Numbered from the stretch's first letter, positions 22,081 through 31,361 are shown. The stretch: 64,000 nucleotides of DNA from Streptomyces sp. NBC_00448 (GCF_036014115.1 NZ_CP107913.1:1550001-1614000); one strand, 5' to 3'. A program made the numbers and translations. Notes: a model not told the origin generated them from the sequence alone.

Positions 22081-22674
22081 TCAGCTCCCCGCGCGCACGG
22101 CGGACACGAAGAGTTCATGCACCCGGTGGTCACCGGTCAGCTCCGGGTGGAACGACGTGGCCAGCACGTTTCCCTGCCGTACGGCGACGATGTGGCCGTC
22201 GTACTCGGCGAGTACCTCGGTGTTCGCGCCGACCGACTCCACCCACGGCGCGCGGATGAAGACACCCTCGACCGGGCCGCCGGGCACGCCCCGCACGTCG
22301 ACGAACGCCTCGAAGGACTCGTTCTGCCGGCCGAAGGCGTTGCGGCGCACGATCATGTCGATACCGCCGAACGTCTCCTGCCCCGAGCGGGGGTCGAGGA
22401 TCTTGTCGGCGAGCATGATCAGGCCGGCGCAGGTGCCGTAGACCGGCAGCCCGTCACGGATCGCGGCGCGCAGCGGCCCGGTCAGCCCGAACAGCGCGGC
22501 GAGCTTGGAGATGGTGGTGGACTCGCCGCCGGGTATCACCAGCCCGTCCAGAGCGGCCAGTTCCTCGGGGCGCCGGACGGCCGTGGCCGCGGCGTCCGCC
22601 GCGGCCAGGGCTGTCAGGTGCTCCCGGACGTCGCCCTGAAGGGCCAGGACGCCGATGGTGGGAGAACTCGTCAT
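22081..22674 (-). CDS. pdxT: Pyridoxal 5'-phosphate synthase glutaminase subunit
   Basis: Glutaminase of the DXP-independent vitamin B6 pathway, passing ammonia to PdxS. The 197-residue class I amidotransferase has the [13 protein letters not shown] start, oxyanion loop PGGESTT, nucleophile Cys82 in YGTCAGLI, and the His176/Glu178 pair in [14 protein letters not shown] 22674 follows AAGG. It starts 7 bp after pdxS, so the two are translated from one message. Confidence 0.97.
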   Translation of the reverse strand: MTSSPTIGVLALQGDVREHLTALAAADAAATAVRRPEELAALDGLVIPGGESTTISKLAALFGLTGPLRAAIRDGLPVYGTCAGLIMLADKILDPRSGQETFGGIDMIVRRNAFGRQNESFEAFVDVRGVPGGPVEGVFIRAPWVESVGANTEVLAEYDGHIVAVRQGNVLATSFHPELTGDHRVHELFVSAVRAGS

Positions 22675-22681
22675 CGTCGCC

Positions 22682-23596
22682 TTACCAGCCGCGGTTCGCG
22701 TAGTGCTCGGACTCCGGCAGGGTGTCGATGTTGATGCCGACCATGGCCTCGCCGAGGTTGCGGGAGGCGTCCGCGATGACCTTCGGGTCGTCGAAGAAGG
22801 TGGTGGCGCGGACGATGGCCGCGGCGCGCTTGGCGGGGTCGCCGGACTTGAAGATGCCCGAGCCGACGAAGACGCCCTCGGCACCGAGCTGGCGCATCAG
22901 CGCGGCGTCGGCGGGGGTGGCCACGCCGCCGGCGGAGAAGAGCACGACCGGCAGCTTGCCGAGCTCGGCGACCTCGCGGACCAGCTCGTACGGGGCGCGC
23001 AGTTCCTTGGCGGCGGCGAACAGCTCGTTGTTGTCCAGGCCGCGCAGCCGGGAGATCTCGCCCTTGATCTGCCGCAGGTGGCGGACCGCCTCGACCACGT
23101 TGCCGGTGCCGGCCTCGCCCTTGGAGCGGATCATCGCGGCGCCCTCGGCGATCCGCCGCAGCGCCTCGCCCAGGTTGGTGGCACCGCACACGAACGGGGT
23201 GGTGAAGGCCCACTTGTCGGAGTGGTTGACCTCGTCGGCCGGGGTCAGCACCTCGGACTCGTCGATGTAGTCCACGCCGAGCGCCTGGAGCACCTGGGCC
23301 TCGACGACGTGGCCGATCCGGGACTTGGCCATCACCGGGATGGACACGGCGCCGATGATGCCGTCGATCATGTCCGGGTCCGACATGCGGGCCACACCGC
23401 CGTCCTTGCGGATGTCGGCGGGCACCCGCTCCAGCGCCATCACGGCGACGGCGCCGGCGTCCTCGGCGATCTTCGCCTGCTCGGGGGTGACGACGTCCAT
23501 GATCACGCCGCCCTTGAGCTGCTCGGCCATGCCGCGCTTGACGCGGGCGGTGCCGGTCTCGGGGGACGGGGAAGCGGACGGGGAAGCGGTGGACAC
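22682..23596 (-). CDS. pdxS: Pyridoxal 5'-phosphate synthase lyase subunit
   Basis: TIM-barrel synthase that forms pyridoxal phosphate from ribose 5-phosphate, glyceraldehyde 3-phosphate and ammonia. The 304-residue protein has [36 protein letters not shown], catalytic lysines in [10 protein letters not shown] and [20 protein letters not shown] strands, and the phosphate site [15 protein letters not shown] 23596 with AGGTCACT-spaced GAGG gives an N terminus ([19 protein letters not shown]) like other streptomycetes; upstream in-frame ATG 23635 is less likely. Confidence 0.97.
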   Translation of the reverse strand: MSTASPSASPSPETGTARVKRGMAEQLKGGVIMDVVTPEQAKIAEDAGAVAVMALERVPADIRKDGGVARMSDPDMIDGIIGAVSIPVMAKSRIGHVVEAQVLQALGVDYIDESEVLTPADEVNHSDKWAFTTPFVCGATNLGEALRRIAEGAAMIRSKGEAGTGNVVEAVRHLRQIKGEISRLRGLDNNELFAAAKELRAPYELVREVAELGKLPVVLFSAGGVATPADAALMRQLGAEGVFVGSGIFKSGDPAKRAAAIVRATTFFDDPKVIADASRNLGEAMVGINIDTLPESEHYANRGW

Positions 23597-23698
23597 AGTG
23601 ACCTCACTCCTGGCGACGGATGTCATTGGCTCCATCGTCCGGCGGCGCCCGGACCACCGGAAAGGGCCAATTCGGCGCAGGTGGCTCCCCCGACACGC

Positions 23699-24250
23699 CT
23701 ACGAGGTGGTGGCGCCCCCCTCGGCGGTCAGCACCGCCGGCGGCTCGTCGTCCATCTCGAAGGCGAGCGGGAACGGGGCGTGGCCGGCCAGTCGCAGCCA
23801 GCGCACCACCCGGTGCCGGCGGACCGCCCGCGCGGCGCGCACCGCGTCGTTGTGGAACCGCCGGGCCATCGGCACCCGGCGCACCGCCCGGGTCAGCTCG
23901 CCGACCGCCTCCGTCCCGCCGGGCGCCGCCCCGATCTCCGCGACCGCGTCCGGCTCGGCGAACACCACGCGCAGCGCCTGGCTCAACTCACTCTCGGCCA
24001 CCTCGCGTTGGTCCGGCTCGGCCTGCCGGGCCGCGTGCGCGGCCTCGTACAGCACGATGGACGCGGCCGGGTCCAGTACGCCCGAGGTCGCCAACTCCTG
24101 CGCGACCGAGGCGCGGCGCAGCAGCTGCGCGTCCAGCGCGGCCCGCGCCGCGTCGATCCGCGCGTGGAGGCGGTCCAGGCGGCCCGCGGTCCAGCTCAGG
24201 TACAGCCCGAGCACGATCAGTGCGGCTACGACGCAAATCAGGGTGGTCAC
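23699..24250 (-). CDS. LemA-like membrane-anchored protein
   Basis: The 183-residue protein begins with one membrane helix (LICVVAALIVLGLYLSW). Helices resembling LemA follow: LDRLHARIDAARAALDAQLLRRASVAQEL near the front (residues about 24-53) and ARRFHNDAVRAARAVR nearer the end. The C terminus is short and acidic. GTG 24250 has GGAG five bases upstream. It lies upstream of pdxS on the same strand (102-bp gap) and is conserved there in Streptomyces as I remember. Function is unknown; LemA proteins are themselves poorly understood. Confidence 0.8.
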   Translation of the reverse strand: MTTLICVVAALIVLGLYLSWTAGRLDRLHARIDAARAALDAQLLRRASVAQELATSGVLDPAASIVLYEAAHAARQAEPDQREVAESELSQALRVVFAEPDAVAEIGAAPGGTEAVGELTRAVRRVPMARRFHNDAVRAARAVRRHRVVRWLRLAGHAPFPLAFEMDDEPPAVLTAEGGATTS

Positions 24251-24429
24251 CCTGTCTCCTTCGAGGATGCCCCGACCCTTGGGTGGGGGAGGAATCGATG
24301 CTCCTGCGGGGCAGGGCAGGGAAAGCCGGATCGCCGCCGGGTGATCCGGCGTCCACCACCGTGGCGGTGAGCATGCCCACCAAGATCAAGCGTTCTCAAC
24401 TGTCAGTCCTCCCGGATAGGTTCAGATGT

Positions 24430-25602
24430 ATGACGACGGAAGCGAAGACGAAGACCCATGGGCATGCCCGGTGGACGTTTCGCCTACGCATGTCGTCCAC
24501 TGCCCGCACGGCGCTTGAGGCGGAGTGGGACCGGTGCCGCTGGGTATGGAATGAGTCGGTCGCCAAGGCCAAAGCCGTGCACGCCGAGAGCCGCAAGACG
24601 GGCGAGAGGCTGACGTGCGGTCCGGCGCAGCTGGACAGGATGCTGACCGAAGCCCGTGGCCGTACGCCATGGCTCGCGGACGGGGCGAGCGTTCCGCAGC
24701 AGCAGTTGATACGAGACTTCGCGAAGTCCCGCGCCAAGGCTTTGAAGGACATCAAGGCCGGGTTGCCGATGCGGCAGTGTGCCGGGATGCCTCGGTACAA
24801 GAAGAAGCGCGAGGCGTTGCCGACGCTCAACTACACGCGGCGTGGGTTCCGGTTGAACGACGGGCGTCTGCATCTGGCGGGCGGCATCGTCGTGCGTCCG
24901 GTGTGGTCGCGTGAGCTGCCCGAGCAGCCGTCCAGCGTGCGCGTCTACCGCGACAGCATCGGGCATTGGTACTGCTCGTTTGTTGTCACTGCGACCAGCA
25001 AGGAGCTGCCTGCTACCGGCCGTGTGATCGGTATCGACTGGGGCGTGAAGGAAAGCGCCACCACCACCTCCGACGCCCACGACCTGTCGCACGCCCAGCA
25101 CGGGCGCGTCGCGGCGACCAAGCTTGCCCGCTACCAGCGGATGATGGCCCGCCGCCGCCCGCCGAAGGGGCAGGCCGGATCGAAGGGTTACCGGCAGGCC
25201 AAGCAGCAGACCGCGAAGCTGCATAAGAAGGTCGCCCGGCAGCGACAGGACACCGCCCGTAAGTGGGCTCGGCGCGTGGTCCGCGACCATGACGCTTTGG
25301 CGGTTGAAGACTTCAAGCCGACGTTCCTGGCGAAATCGACCATGGCTCGTAAGGCCGCCGATGCGGCGATCGGCGCCACCAAAGCGGCGCTGGTCGAGAT
25401 GGCACGTAAGCACGGCCGGATCGTGCACCTGGTGCACCCGGCGCACACCACCATGGATTGCGCAGACTGCGGAGCGAGAACCAAGCACGCGCTGCCTCTC
25501 TCGGAACGAACGTATACCTGCACCGCATGCGGAGTGTCCCGGCCTCGGGACAAGAACTCCGCCCGCGTAATGCTGGTCCGGGCTGGTCTCTGTCCCGGCT
25601 AG
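24430..25602 (+). CDS. tnpB: TnpB RNA-guided endonuclease (IS200/IS605 family)
   Basis: TnpB proteins are compact RNA-guided DNA nucleases encoded by IS200/IS605 and IS607 elements and ancestral to Cas12. The 390-residue product has the N-terminal helix-turn-helix-like region and the full RuvC triad: Asp203 in IGIDWGVK, Glu293 in AVEDFK, Asp374 in PRDKNSAR. A zinc ribbon (CADCG, then CTACG) lies between the last two. No TnpA gene is adjacent, so it is a solo tnpB element. I chose ATG 24430 (TTEAKTKTHGHARWTF); an in-frame ATG at 24373 would add 19 residues. Codon use is less GC-biased than neighbours, as expected for mobile DNA. Confidence 0.93.
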   Translation: MTTEAKTKTHGHARWTFRLRMSSTARTALEAEWDRCRWVWNESVAKAKAVHAESRKTGERLTCGPAQLDRMLTEARGRTPWLADGASVPQQQLIRDFAKSRAKALKDIKAGLPMRQCAGMPRYKKKREALPTLNYTRRGFRLNDGRLHLAGGIVVRPVWSRELPEQPSSVRVYRDSIGHWYCSFVVTATSKELPATGRVIGIDWGVKESATTTSDAHDLSHAQHGRVAATKLARYQRMMARRRPPKGQAGSKGYRQAKQQTAKLHKKVARQRQDTARKWARRVVRDHDALAVEDFKPTFLAKSTMARKAADAAIGATKAALVEMARKHGRIVHLVHPAHTTMDCADCGARTKHALPLSERTYTCTACGVSRPRDKNSARVMLVRAGLCPG

Positions 25603-25688
25603 TGCTGATCGTGTAAGACCTGTACCCCCGCCGGGGGCCAGGCGACGTGAGCTAGGAATCCCCCTTGTTTACAAGGGGGAGGAGTCAA
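25603..25688 (+). ncRNA. Probable omega-RNA 3' scaffold / right end of the tnpB element
   Basis: After the tnpB stop comes a GC-rich segment with two foldable blocks: CCCCCGCCGGGGG near 25625-25637, and the hairpin CCCCCTTG-TTTA-CAAGGGGG at 25660-25679, then AGGAGTCAA ending at 25688. Such a terminal hairpin plus TCAA end is typical of IS605-type right ends. In that family the guide RNA scaffold overlaps the tnpB 3' end and finishes here. The guide would then be read from flanking DNA starting at 25689 (CGCGGCACCCTATTCC). The left end could not be fixed. Confidence 0.5.
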
Positions 25689-25704
25689 CGCGGCACCCTA
25701 TTCC

Positions 25705-25787
25705 CCCGGAATGCCCGTCCCGGTCCCCGCGGGACCTCGCGCCCGGTCGGTGGTCCCTGAACCGTCAGAACGCACCACCCCGGAGGG
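25705..25787. repeat. Dispersed intergenic repeat, copy 3
   Basis: This segment downstream of pimA carries GGTGGTCCCTGAACCG, then CACCACCCCGGAGGG directly before the pimA stop codon. The same modules occur in copies 4 and 5 in the same order. The tnpB right end lies just beside it, so the element may have inserted into or next to this repeat. Confidence 0.5.
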
Positions 25788-26909
25788 TCAGGGCGCCGGC
25801 CGAACGGCCTCCGCACCAACGGTGACCGTCTCGTAGACCGACAAGATCTCCGCGGCGACCACGGCCCAGTCAAAGCGCCGTACATGCGCGGACGCGCGGG
25901 TACGCAGCCGCTCGCGGCCCTCCGCATCCCCGAGCATCCGCACGGCGGCCGCCGCGAGCGCGTCGGCGTCCCCGTTGGGGAACAACTCCCCCGCACTGCC
26001 CTGCGCCAGCACCTGCGCGAACGCGTCGAGGTCGGAGGCGAGCACGACCGCCCCCGCGGACATCGCCTCCACCAGGATGATCCCGAAACTCTCTCCGCCG
26101 AGGTTCGGCGCGACGTAGAGGTCGACGCTGCGCAGCAGCCGCGCCTTGTCCTCGTCGCTGACCATCCCCAGGAACTCGACCCGGTCGTGGAGTTCGGCCG
26201 GGAGCGGCTCCAGCGCCTCCCGCTGGTCGCCGCGCCCGGCGACGAGCAGCCGGGCACCGGGCCGCTCCCGGAGGATGCCGGGCAGCGCCCGCATGAGGAC
26301 CTGCAACCCCTTGCGGGGCTCGTCGATGCGCCCGATGAACCCGATCGTGTCGCCCTGCCACTCGGGCCGCGGCTGCGCGCGCGCGAAGAACCCGACGTCC
26401 ACGCCGTTGGGGATGACGACCGCGTCGCCGCCGAGGTGTTCGACCAGGGTGCGCCGGGCGTACTCGCTGACCGCGATCCGCGCGCTGATCTTCTCCAGCG
26501 CGGGCTGGAGGATCGGGTAGGCCGCGATCATGGCGCGCGAGCGGGGGTTGGAGGTGTGGAAGGTCGCCACGATCGGGCCGCGGGCCGCCCAGCAGGCGAG
26601 CAACCCGAGCGACGGGGAGGTCGGTTCGTGGATGTGGATGACGTCGAACCCGCCGTCGTGCAGCCAGCGGCGCACCCTCGCGGCCGACAGGAAGCCGAAG
26701 TTCAGCCGTGCCACGGAGCCGTTGTACGGCACGGGCACCGCGCGGCCGGCGGAGACCGCGTAGGGCGGAAGCGGCGTCTCGTCGTCGGCCGGGGCCAGCA
26801 CGGACACGTGGTGGCCGAGGGAGATCAGATGCTCGGCCAGATCGCGGATGTGGTACTGGACGCCGCCGGGGACGTCCCAGGAGTACGGGCAGACGATCCC
26901 GATCCTCAA
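25788..26909 (-). CDS. pimA: Phosphatidylinositol alpha-mannosyltransferase (GT4)
   Basis: PimA adds the first mannose to phosphatidylinositol on the cytosolic face of the membrane. The 373-residue GT-B protein starts MRIGIVCPYSWDVPGGVQ and has VPVPYNGSVARL, HIHEPTSPS, ATFHTSNPRS and the EX7E donor-site motif GESFGIILVEAM, closely following mycobacterial PimA. The start codon is TTG at 26909, overlapping the acyltransferase stop (TTGA) with GGAGAG just upstream, so translation is coupled. It is the last gene of the pgsA-acyltransferase-pimA operon. Confidence 0.9.
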   Translation of the reverse strand: MRIGIVCPYSWDVPGGVQYHIRDLAEHLISLGHHVSVLAPADDETPLPPYAVSAGRAVPVPYNGSVARLNFGFLSAARVRRWLHDGGFDVIHIHEPTSPSLGLLACWAARGPIVATFHTSNPRSRAMIAAYPILQPALEKISARIAVSEYARRTLVEHLGGDAVVIPNGVDVGFFARAQPRPEWQGDTIGFIGRIDEPRKGLQVLMRALPGILRERPGARLLVAGRGDQREALEPLPAELHDRVEFLGMVSDEDKARLLRSVDLYVAPNLGGESFGIILVEAMSAGAVVLASDLDAFAQVLAQGSAGELFPNGDADALAAAAVRMLGDAEGRERLRTRASAHVRRFDWAVVAAEILSVYETVTVGAEAVRPAP

Positions 26910-28033
26910 GTTCTCTCCGTCCCGGGGCGCTCGGTGGGCGCGGTGGATTCGGTGGGCGCGGTGGATGCGGCGGACCGCGACCCGTCGTCCGGCGCGGAGA
27001 CGTCCGTCGACGCGGGTACGTCCGTCGCAGCGGACTCGTCACTCGAAGCGGGTATGTCGGCCGGCTCCGGCGCGCCGGCGGATTCCGGCGCCTCCGCCGA
27101 GGGGGACGCCTCCCCCGGCCCCGCGGGTTGCCCCGCGTCGGCCGCCCGCTGCGGCAGGTCGCTCAGCCAGAGCCGTTGCAGCATGTGCCAGTCCTGCGGG
27201 TGCTCGGCGATCCCGGCCTCGTACACGTTCGCCAGCACCTGCGTCATCACCGCCGTGCGGCTCGCGCGGTCGCCCTCGGCCGGGACCTCGACCGGGGGGT
27301 GCACCTTGCCCTGCATGACGGGCGAGTCGTCGTACCAGAGGGTGACCGGCAGCAGCAGCGCGCCGGTCTGCTGGGCGAGCATCGCCGGGCCCGCGGGCAT
27401 CCGGGTCTTCTCGCCGAAGAAGTCGACCTCGACGCCGCCCCTGGACAGGTCGCGGTCCGCGACCAGGCAGACCAGGCCGCCCGCGCGCAGCCGCCGCGCC
27501 AGGGTGCCGAAGGCGGCGCCGCCGGTGTGCGGCAGGACCTCCATGCCCAGGCTCTCGCGGTAGGCGACGAACCGGTCGTAGAGGGTCTCCGGCTTCAGCC
27601 GCTCGGCGACGGTCGCGAACGGCGTCTCCAGCTTGGTGGTGACCCACGCCCCGGCCAGGTCGTAGTTGCCCATGTGCGGCAGCGCGAGGATGACCCCGCG
27701 GCCCGCGGCGAGCCCGTCGGTGAGCCAGTGCACGTCCTGCGGGGCGAAGCCGCCGCGGATGCGGTCCTTGCTCCAGGCCGGCAGCCGGAAGGACTCCATC
27801 CAGTACCGCAGGTAGGAGCGCATGCCCTGCCGGGACAGCTCGCGCAACCGGTCGGGCCCCGCGCCGGGCACCACGCGCGAAAGGTTCGCCTCCAGCCGCT
27901 GGACGCCCTTGCCGCGCTGCCGCCAGGCGGCGTCGGCGATGGTCCGGCCGAGCGCCCTGGCCGCCGGTTCCGGCAGCGTCTTCACCGCGCTCCAACCGAG
28001 CCCGTACAGGCCGTCGGTGAGGCGTTCCTTCAC
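26906..28033 (-). CDS. Phosphatidylinositol mannoside acyltransferase (HtrB/LpxL-like)
   Basis: The 375-residue protein belongs to the lysophospholipid/lauroyl acyltransferase family. Its actinobacterial members (PatA) acylate the mannose of PIM. The catalytic HX4D motif is in LPHMGNYDLAGAW, with ADRDLSRGGVEVDFFG and GPAMLAQQTGALLLP downstream. The last 70 residues or so (from about 305) are low complexity, rich in Ala, Pro, Glu, Ser and Thr. GTG 28033 has GGGGAGC upstream and overlaps the pgsA stop by GTGA. Location between pgsA and pimA supports the PIM role. Confidence 0.9.
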   Translation of the reverse strand: MKERLTDGLYGLGWSAVKTLPEPAARALGRTIADAAWRQRGKGVQRLEANLSRVVPGAGPDRLRELSRQGMRSYLRYWMESFRLPAWSKDRIRGGFAPQDVHWLTDGLAAGRGVILALPHMGNYDLAGAWVTTKLETPFATVAERLKPETLYDRFVAYRESLGMEVLPHTGGAAFGTLARRLRAGGLVCLVADRDLSRGGVEVDFFGEKTRMPAGPAMLAQQTGALLLPVTLWYDDSPVMQGKVHPPVEVPAEGDRASRTAVMTQVLANVYEAGIAEHPQDWHMLQRLWLSDLPQRAADAGQPAGPGEASPSAEAPESAGAPEPADIPASSDESAATDVPASTDVSAPDDGSRSAASTAPTESTAPTERPGTERT

Positions 28034-28698
28034 ACGCCGCTCCCCTGGCCGACCGCCTGCTCGGCGGCCTCGGCCTCGGCGGCTTCCCGGCGCACCGTGA
28101 CGACCCGCTGGATCAGCGTGATGAGGCTGCCGACGGCGACCACCCACAGGGCGATCGGCAGCAGCCACTGGATGCCGGGGACGCCGAAGGTGCGGTGGAA
28201 GCCGGCGAGGCCGCACAGCACCAGCGTGATGACCAGCCGCTCGGAGCGCTCGACCAGGCCGTTGACCGCGACCTTGAGGCCGATCGCCTCGCCGCGCGCC
28301 TTGGTGTACGAGACCACCTGCCCGCTGGCGAGGCAGAAGATGGTGACCGCGCACAGCACGAGGTTGTCACCGCCGCCGGCGTACCAGAGCGCGAGGCCGC
28401 CGAAGACGGCGCCGTCGGCGACGCGGTCGAGGGTGGAGTCCAGGAACGCGCCCCAGCGGCTGGAGCGGCCGGCCTGCCGGGCCATGTTGCCGTCGACCAG
28501 GTCCGAGAAGACGAACAGGGTGATGACGACAGTGCCCCAGAAGAACTCGCCCCGGGGGTAGAAGGCCAGTGCGCCGGCGACGACACCCGCGGTGCCGATC
28601 AGGGTCACCGTGTCCGGTGACACCCCCTTGCGCAGGAGGAATCCGGCGAACGGCGTGAGAACACGCGTGAAAAACGCACGCGCGTACTTGTTCAGCAT
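28030..28698 (-). CDS. pgsA: Phosphatidylinositol phosphate synthase (CDP-alcohol phosphatidyltransferase)
   Basis: Integral membrane enzyme joining CDP-diacylglycerol to inositol 1-phosphate in actinobacteria. The 222-residue protein has about six membrane helices and the signature D-X2-D-G-X2-A-R-X8-G-X3-D-X3-D in SDLVDGNMARQAGR followed by WGAFLDSTLDRVAD. ATG 28698 lies two bases after GGGAAGG. It is first of three overlapping genes that make phosphatidylinositol mannosides; mycobacterial PgsA1-PatA-PimA genes have the same order, as I recall. Confidence 0.92.
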   Translation of the reverse strand: MLNKYARAFFTRVLTPFAGFLLRKGVSPDTVTLIGTAGVVAGALAFYPRGEFFWGTVVITLFVFSDLVDGNMARQAGRSSRWGAFLDSTLDRVADGAVFGGLALWYAGGGDNLVLCAVTIFCLASGQVVSYTKARGEAIGLKVAVNGLVERSERLVITLVLCGLAGFHRTFGVPGIQWLLPIALWVVAVGSLITLIQRVVTVRREAAEAEAAEQAVGQGSGV

Positions 28699-29003
28699 GG
28701 CCTTCCCGACAGGTCGGTGGAGTTCGGAGCAAGGGTGTACGAAGCGGCCGAACACGGCGGCCGGTGCGGCCGCCGGATGCCCCATCGTAGTCAGACGCGG
28801 ATGTGGGTGCCCCTGACCCTCCAGGGTGGTGTGTTCTGTCGGCTCAGGGACCACCTGTCGGTGGTGGGCTGGTCGCGCAGTTCCCGGCGCCCCTGTGTAT
28901 GTGCGGCTCCCTCCGTCCTCAAGGGTTCGCGCGCCCCATTTCGGGCGTACCGTCGAAGGGAACCTGTACGCACCCGCGGAGTGACCCCCGGGAGGCGGGA
29001 AAC
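28699..29003. repeat. Intergenic region with dispersed repeat, copy 4 (inverted)
   Basis: This 305-bp gap separates the divergent pgsA and EF-G2 genes. Bases 28811-28925 hold the repeat in the opposite orientation to copies 1, 3 and 5: TGACCCTCCAGGGTGGTG, then GGGACCACCTGTCGGTGGTG, CGCGCAGTTCCCGGCGCCCC and TGCGGCTCCCTCCG. Unlike the others it lies between divergent starts, not after stops. The promoter for EF-G2 probably lies in 28930-28990; no clear -10/-35 is visible. Confidence 0.5.
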
Positions 29004-31247
29004 ATGAGTGGTGGCGGTAGGAAGGACGCGGTTCCAGGGGCCGCCGGAGGCGTATCCACGGCGGCTCCCGCCGGGAGTCGCCCCGAGGCGGTGCGCAACG
29101 TGGTGCTGGTCGGCCACAGCGGCGCGGGCAAGACCACGCTGGTGGAGGCGCTGGCCCAGGCCACCGGGGCAGTGGGCCGGGCCGGACGGGTGGAGGACGG
29201 CGGTTCGCTGTCGGACCACGACGAGATCGAGCAGCGCCAGCAGCGCTCGGTGCAGTTGTCCCTGGTGCCGGTGGAATGGGGCGGAGTCCGGGTCAACGTA
29301 CTGGACACCCCCGGATACGTCGATTTCGTCGGGGAGTTGAGGGCCGGTCTGCGAGCAGCGGACGCGGCCCTCTTCGTCGTCTCGGCCGCGCAGGACGGCG
29401 AGGGCATCGGCGGCGCGACCCGGATGGTGTGGGACGAGTGTGCCGCGGTCGGCATGCCGCGGGCCGTGGTGGTCACGCACCTGGAGTCCGCGCGGGCCGG
29501 CTTCGAGGAGACCGCCGCGCAGTGCGCGAGCGAGCTCGGCGGCGACGACCCGGACGCGGTGCTGCCGCTGTACCTGCCGGTGCACGGCGCGGCGGGACCC
29601 GACGGCCACGCCCCGGTCACCGGCCTGGTCGGGCTGCTCACCGGCCGGGTCTACGACTACTCCACCGGTGAGCGGGTGGAGGCCGACCCCGACGCCGAAC
29701 TGGCCCCGCGGCTCGCCGAGGCCCGCGACCGGCTGATCGAGGGGATCATCGCCGAGAGCGAGGACGAGACGCTGATGGACCGCTACCTCGGCGGCGAGTC
29801 GATCGACGTCGGGACCCTCGTCACCGACCTGGAGCGGGCCGTGGCCCGCGGCACCTTCCACCCGGTGCTGGCCGCCGCCCCCGCCGCCGAGGGCTCCCGC
29901 CAGGGCCTGGGCACCGTGGAACTCCTCGAACTGGTCACCGGCGGCTTCCCCACCCCGCTGGAGCGCGCCGCCCCGCCGGTCACCGACCCCGACGGCCGCC
30001 CCCGCCCGCCGGTGACCTGCGACCCGGACGGCCCGCTGGCCGCCGAGGTGGTCAAGACCACCTCCGACCCCTACGTCGGCCGGCTCAGCCTGGTACGGGT
30101 CTTCTCCGGCACGCTGCGGCCCGACGAGACGGTGCACGTGTCCGGGCACGGCATGGAGGACCGCGGGCACGAGGACCACGACGTGGACGAGCGGGTCGGC
30201 GCGCTGTCGTCGCCGTTCGGCAAGCAGCAGCGCCCGGTGCCGTCCGCGTCCGCCGGCGACCTGGTGTGCGTGGCGAAGCTGACCCGCGCCGAGACCGGTG
30301 ACACCCTCTCCGACCAGGACCACCCGCTGCTGATGGCGCCGTGGCGGATGCCCGACCCGCTGCTGCCGATCGCGATCGAGGCGCACAGCAACGCCGACGA
30401 GGACAAGCTCTCCCAGGGCCTGGCCCGGCTGGTCGCCGAGGACCCCACCATGCGGCTGGAGCAGAACCCCGACACCCACCAGGTGGTGCTGTGGTGCATG
30501 GGCGAGGCGCACGCCGACGTGGCGCTGGAGCGGCTGCGCAGCCGCTACGGGGTGCAGGTCGACGCGGTCGCGCACAAGGTGCCGCTGCGCGAGACGTTCG
30601 GGCAGCCCGCGACCGCCCGCGGCCGGCACGTCAAACAGTCCGGCGGGCACGGGCAGTTCGCGATCTGCGAGATCGAGGTGGAGCCGCTGCCGGTGGGCTC
30701 GGGCATCGAGTTCGTCGACAAGGTGATCGGCGGGGCGGTGCCGCGCCAGTTCATCCCGTCGGTGGAGAAGGGCATCCGCGCCCAGGCCGCCCGCGGGGTC
30801 GCGCTCGGCTTCCCGGTGGTCGACATCCGGGTCACGCTCTCCGACGGCAAGGCGCACTCGGTGGACTCCTCCGACGCCGCCTTCCAGACCGCGGGCGCGC
30901 TGGCACTGCGGGAGGCCGCCGCCGAGTGCCCGATCCACCTGCTCGAACCCGTGGACGAGGTCGGGGTGTTGGTGCCGGACGCCTACGTCGGCCCGGTGAT
31001 GAGCGACCTGTCCAGCCGGCGCGGCCGCGTCCTGGGCTCCGAACCGGCCGGCGAGGGCCGCTCGATGGTGCGGGCCGAGGTGCCCGAGATCGAGATCGGC
31101 CGGTACGCCATCGACCTGCGCTCCCTGTCGCACGGCACCGGCCGGTTCAGCCGCCACTACGCCCGTCACGAGCCGATGCCGGCGCAACTCGCCGCGAAAA
31201 TGCACTACTTGGAAGAGGCGGAACAGCAGACGGCGCGCGCCAGGTGA
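29004..31247 (+). CDS. Elongation factor G-like protein EF-G2
   Basis: A translational GTPase paralogue of EF-G found in actinobacteria; its function is unsettled. The 747-residue protein has G1 GHSGAGKTT (Lys43), G3 DTPGYVDF and the EF-G domain order through to the C-terminal domain (ARHEPMPAQLAAKM). The G4 position reads VVVTHLE where canonical GTPases have NKxD, so guanine recognition may differ from that of EF-G. ATG 29004 has GGGAGGCGGG upstream. It is separate from the str operon, where the housekeeping fusA would lie. Confidence 0.93.
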   Translation: MSGGGRKDAVPGAAGGVSTAAPAGSRPEAVRNVVLVGHSGAGKTTLVEALAQATGAVGRAGRVEDGGSLSDHDEIEQRQQRSVQLSLVPVEWGGVRVNVLDTPGYVDFVGELRAGLRAADAALFVVSAAQDGEGIGGATRMVWDECAAVGMPRAVVVTHLESARAGFEETAAQCASELGGDDPDAVLPLYLPVHGAAGPDGHAPVTGLVGLLTGRVYDYSTGERVEADPDAELAPRLAEARDRLIEGIIAESEDETLMDRYLGGESIDVGTLVTDLERAVARGTFHPVLAAAPAAEGSRQGLGTVELLELVTGGFPTPLERAAPPVTDPDGRPRPPVTCDPDGPLAAEVVKTTSDPYVGRLSLVRVFSGTLRPDETVHVSGHGMEDRGHEDHDVDERVGALSSPFGKQQRPVPSASAGDLVCVAKLTRAETGDTLSDQDHPLLMAPWRMPDPLLPIAIEAHSNADEDKLSQGLARLVAEDPTMRLEQNPDTHQVVLWCMGEAHADVALERLRSRYGVQVDAVAHKVPLRETFGQPATARGRHVKQSGGHGQFAICEIEVEPLPVGSGIEFVDKVIGGAVPRQFIPSVEKGIRAQAARGVALGFPVVDIRVTLSDGKAHSVDSSDAAFQTAGALALREAAAECPIHLLEPVDEVGVLVPDAYVGPVMSDLSSRRGRVLGSEPAGEGRSMVRAEVPEIEIGRYAIDLRSLSHGTGRFSRHYARHEPMPAQLAAKMHYLEEAEQQTARAR

Positions 31248-31361
31248 CGCCGCGCCGGTAATGTGGAAAGTGCTCCGAACGTGTGATGCGGCCCTGTGCG
31301 GGGAATGGGCTGGTCGGAGCCTGCCTTTCAGGGTGCGGTCGGATGGCGAGTGGGGGCTGCG

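Noticed and set aside
24251..24429. TnpA (Y1 transposase) gene accompanying tnpB
   Set aside because: No frame with a HUH motif or catalytic tyrosine helix exists upstream or downstream; the element is tnpB-only.
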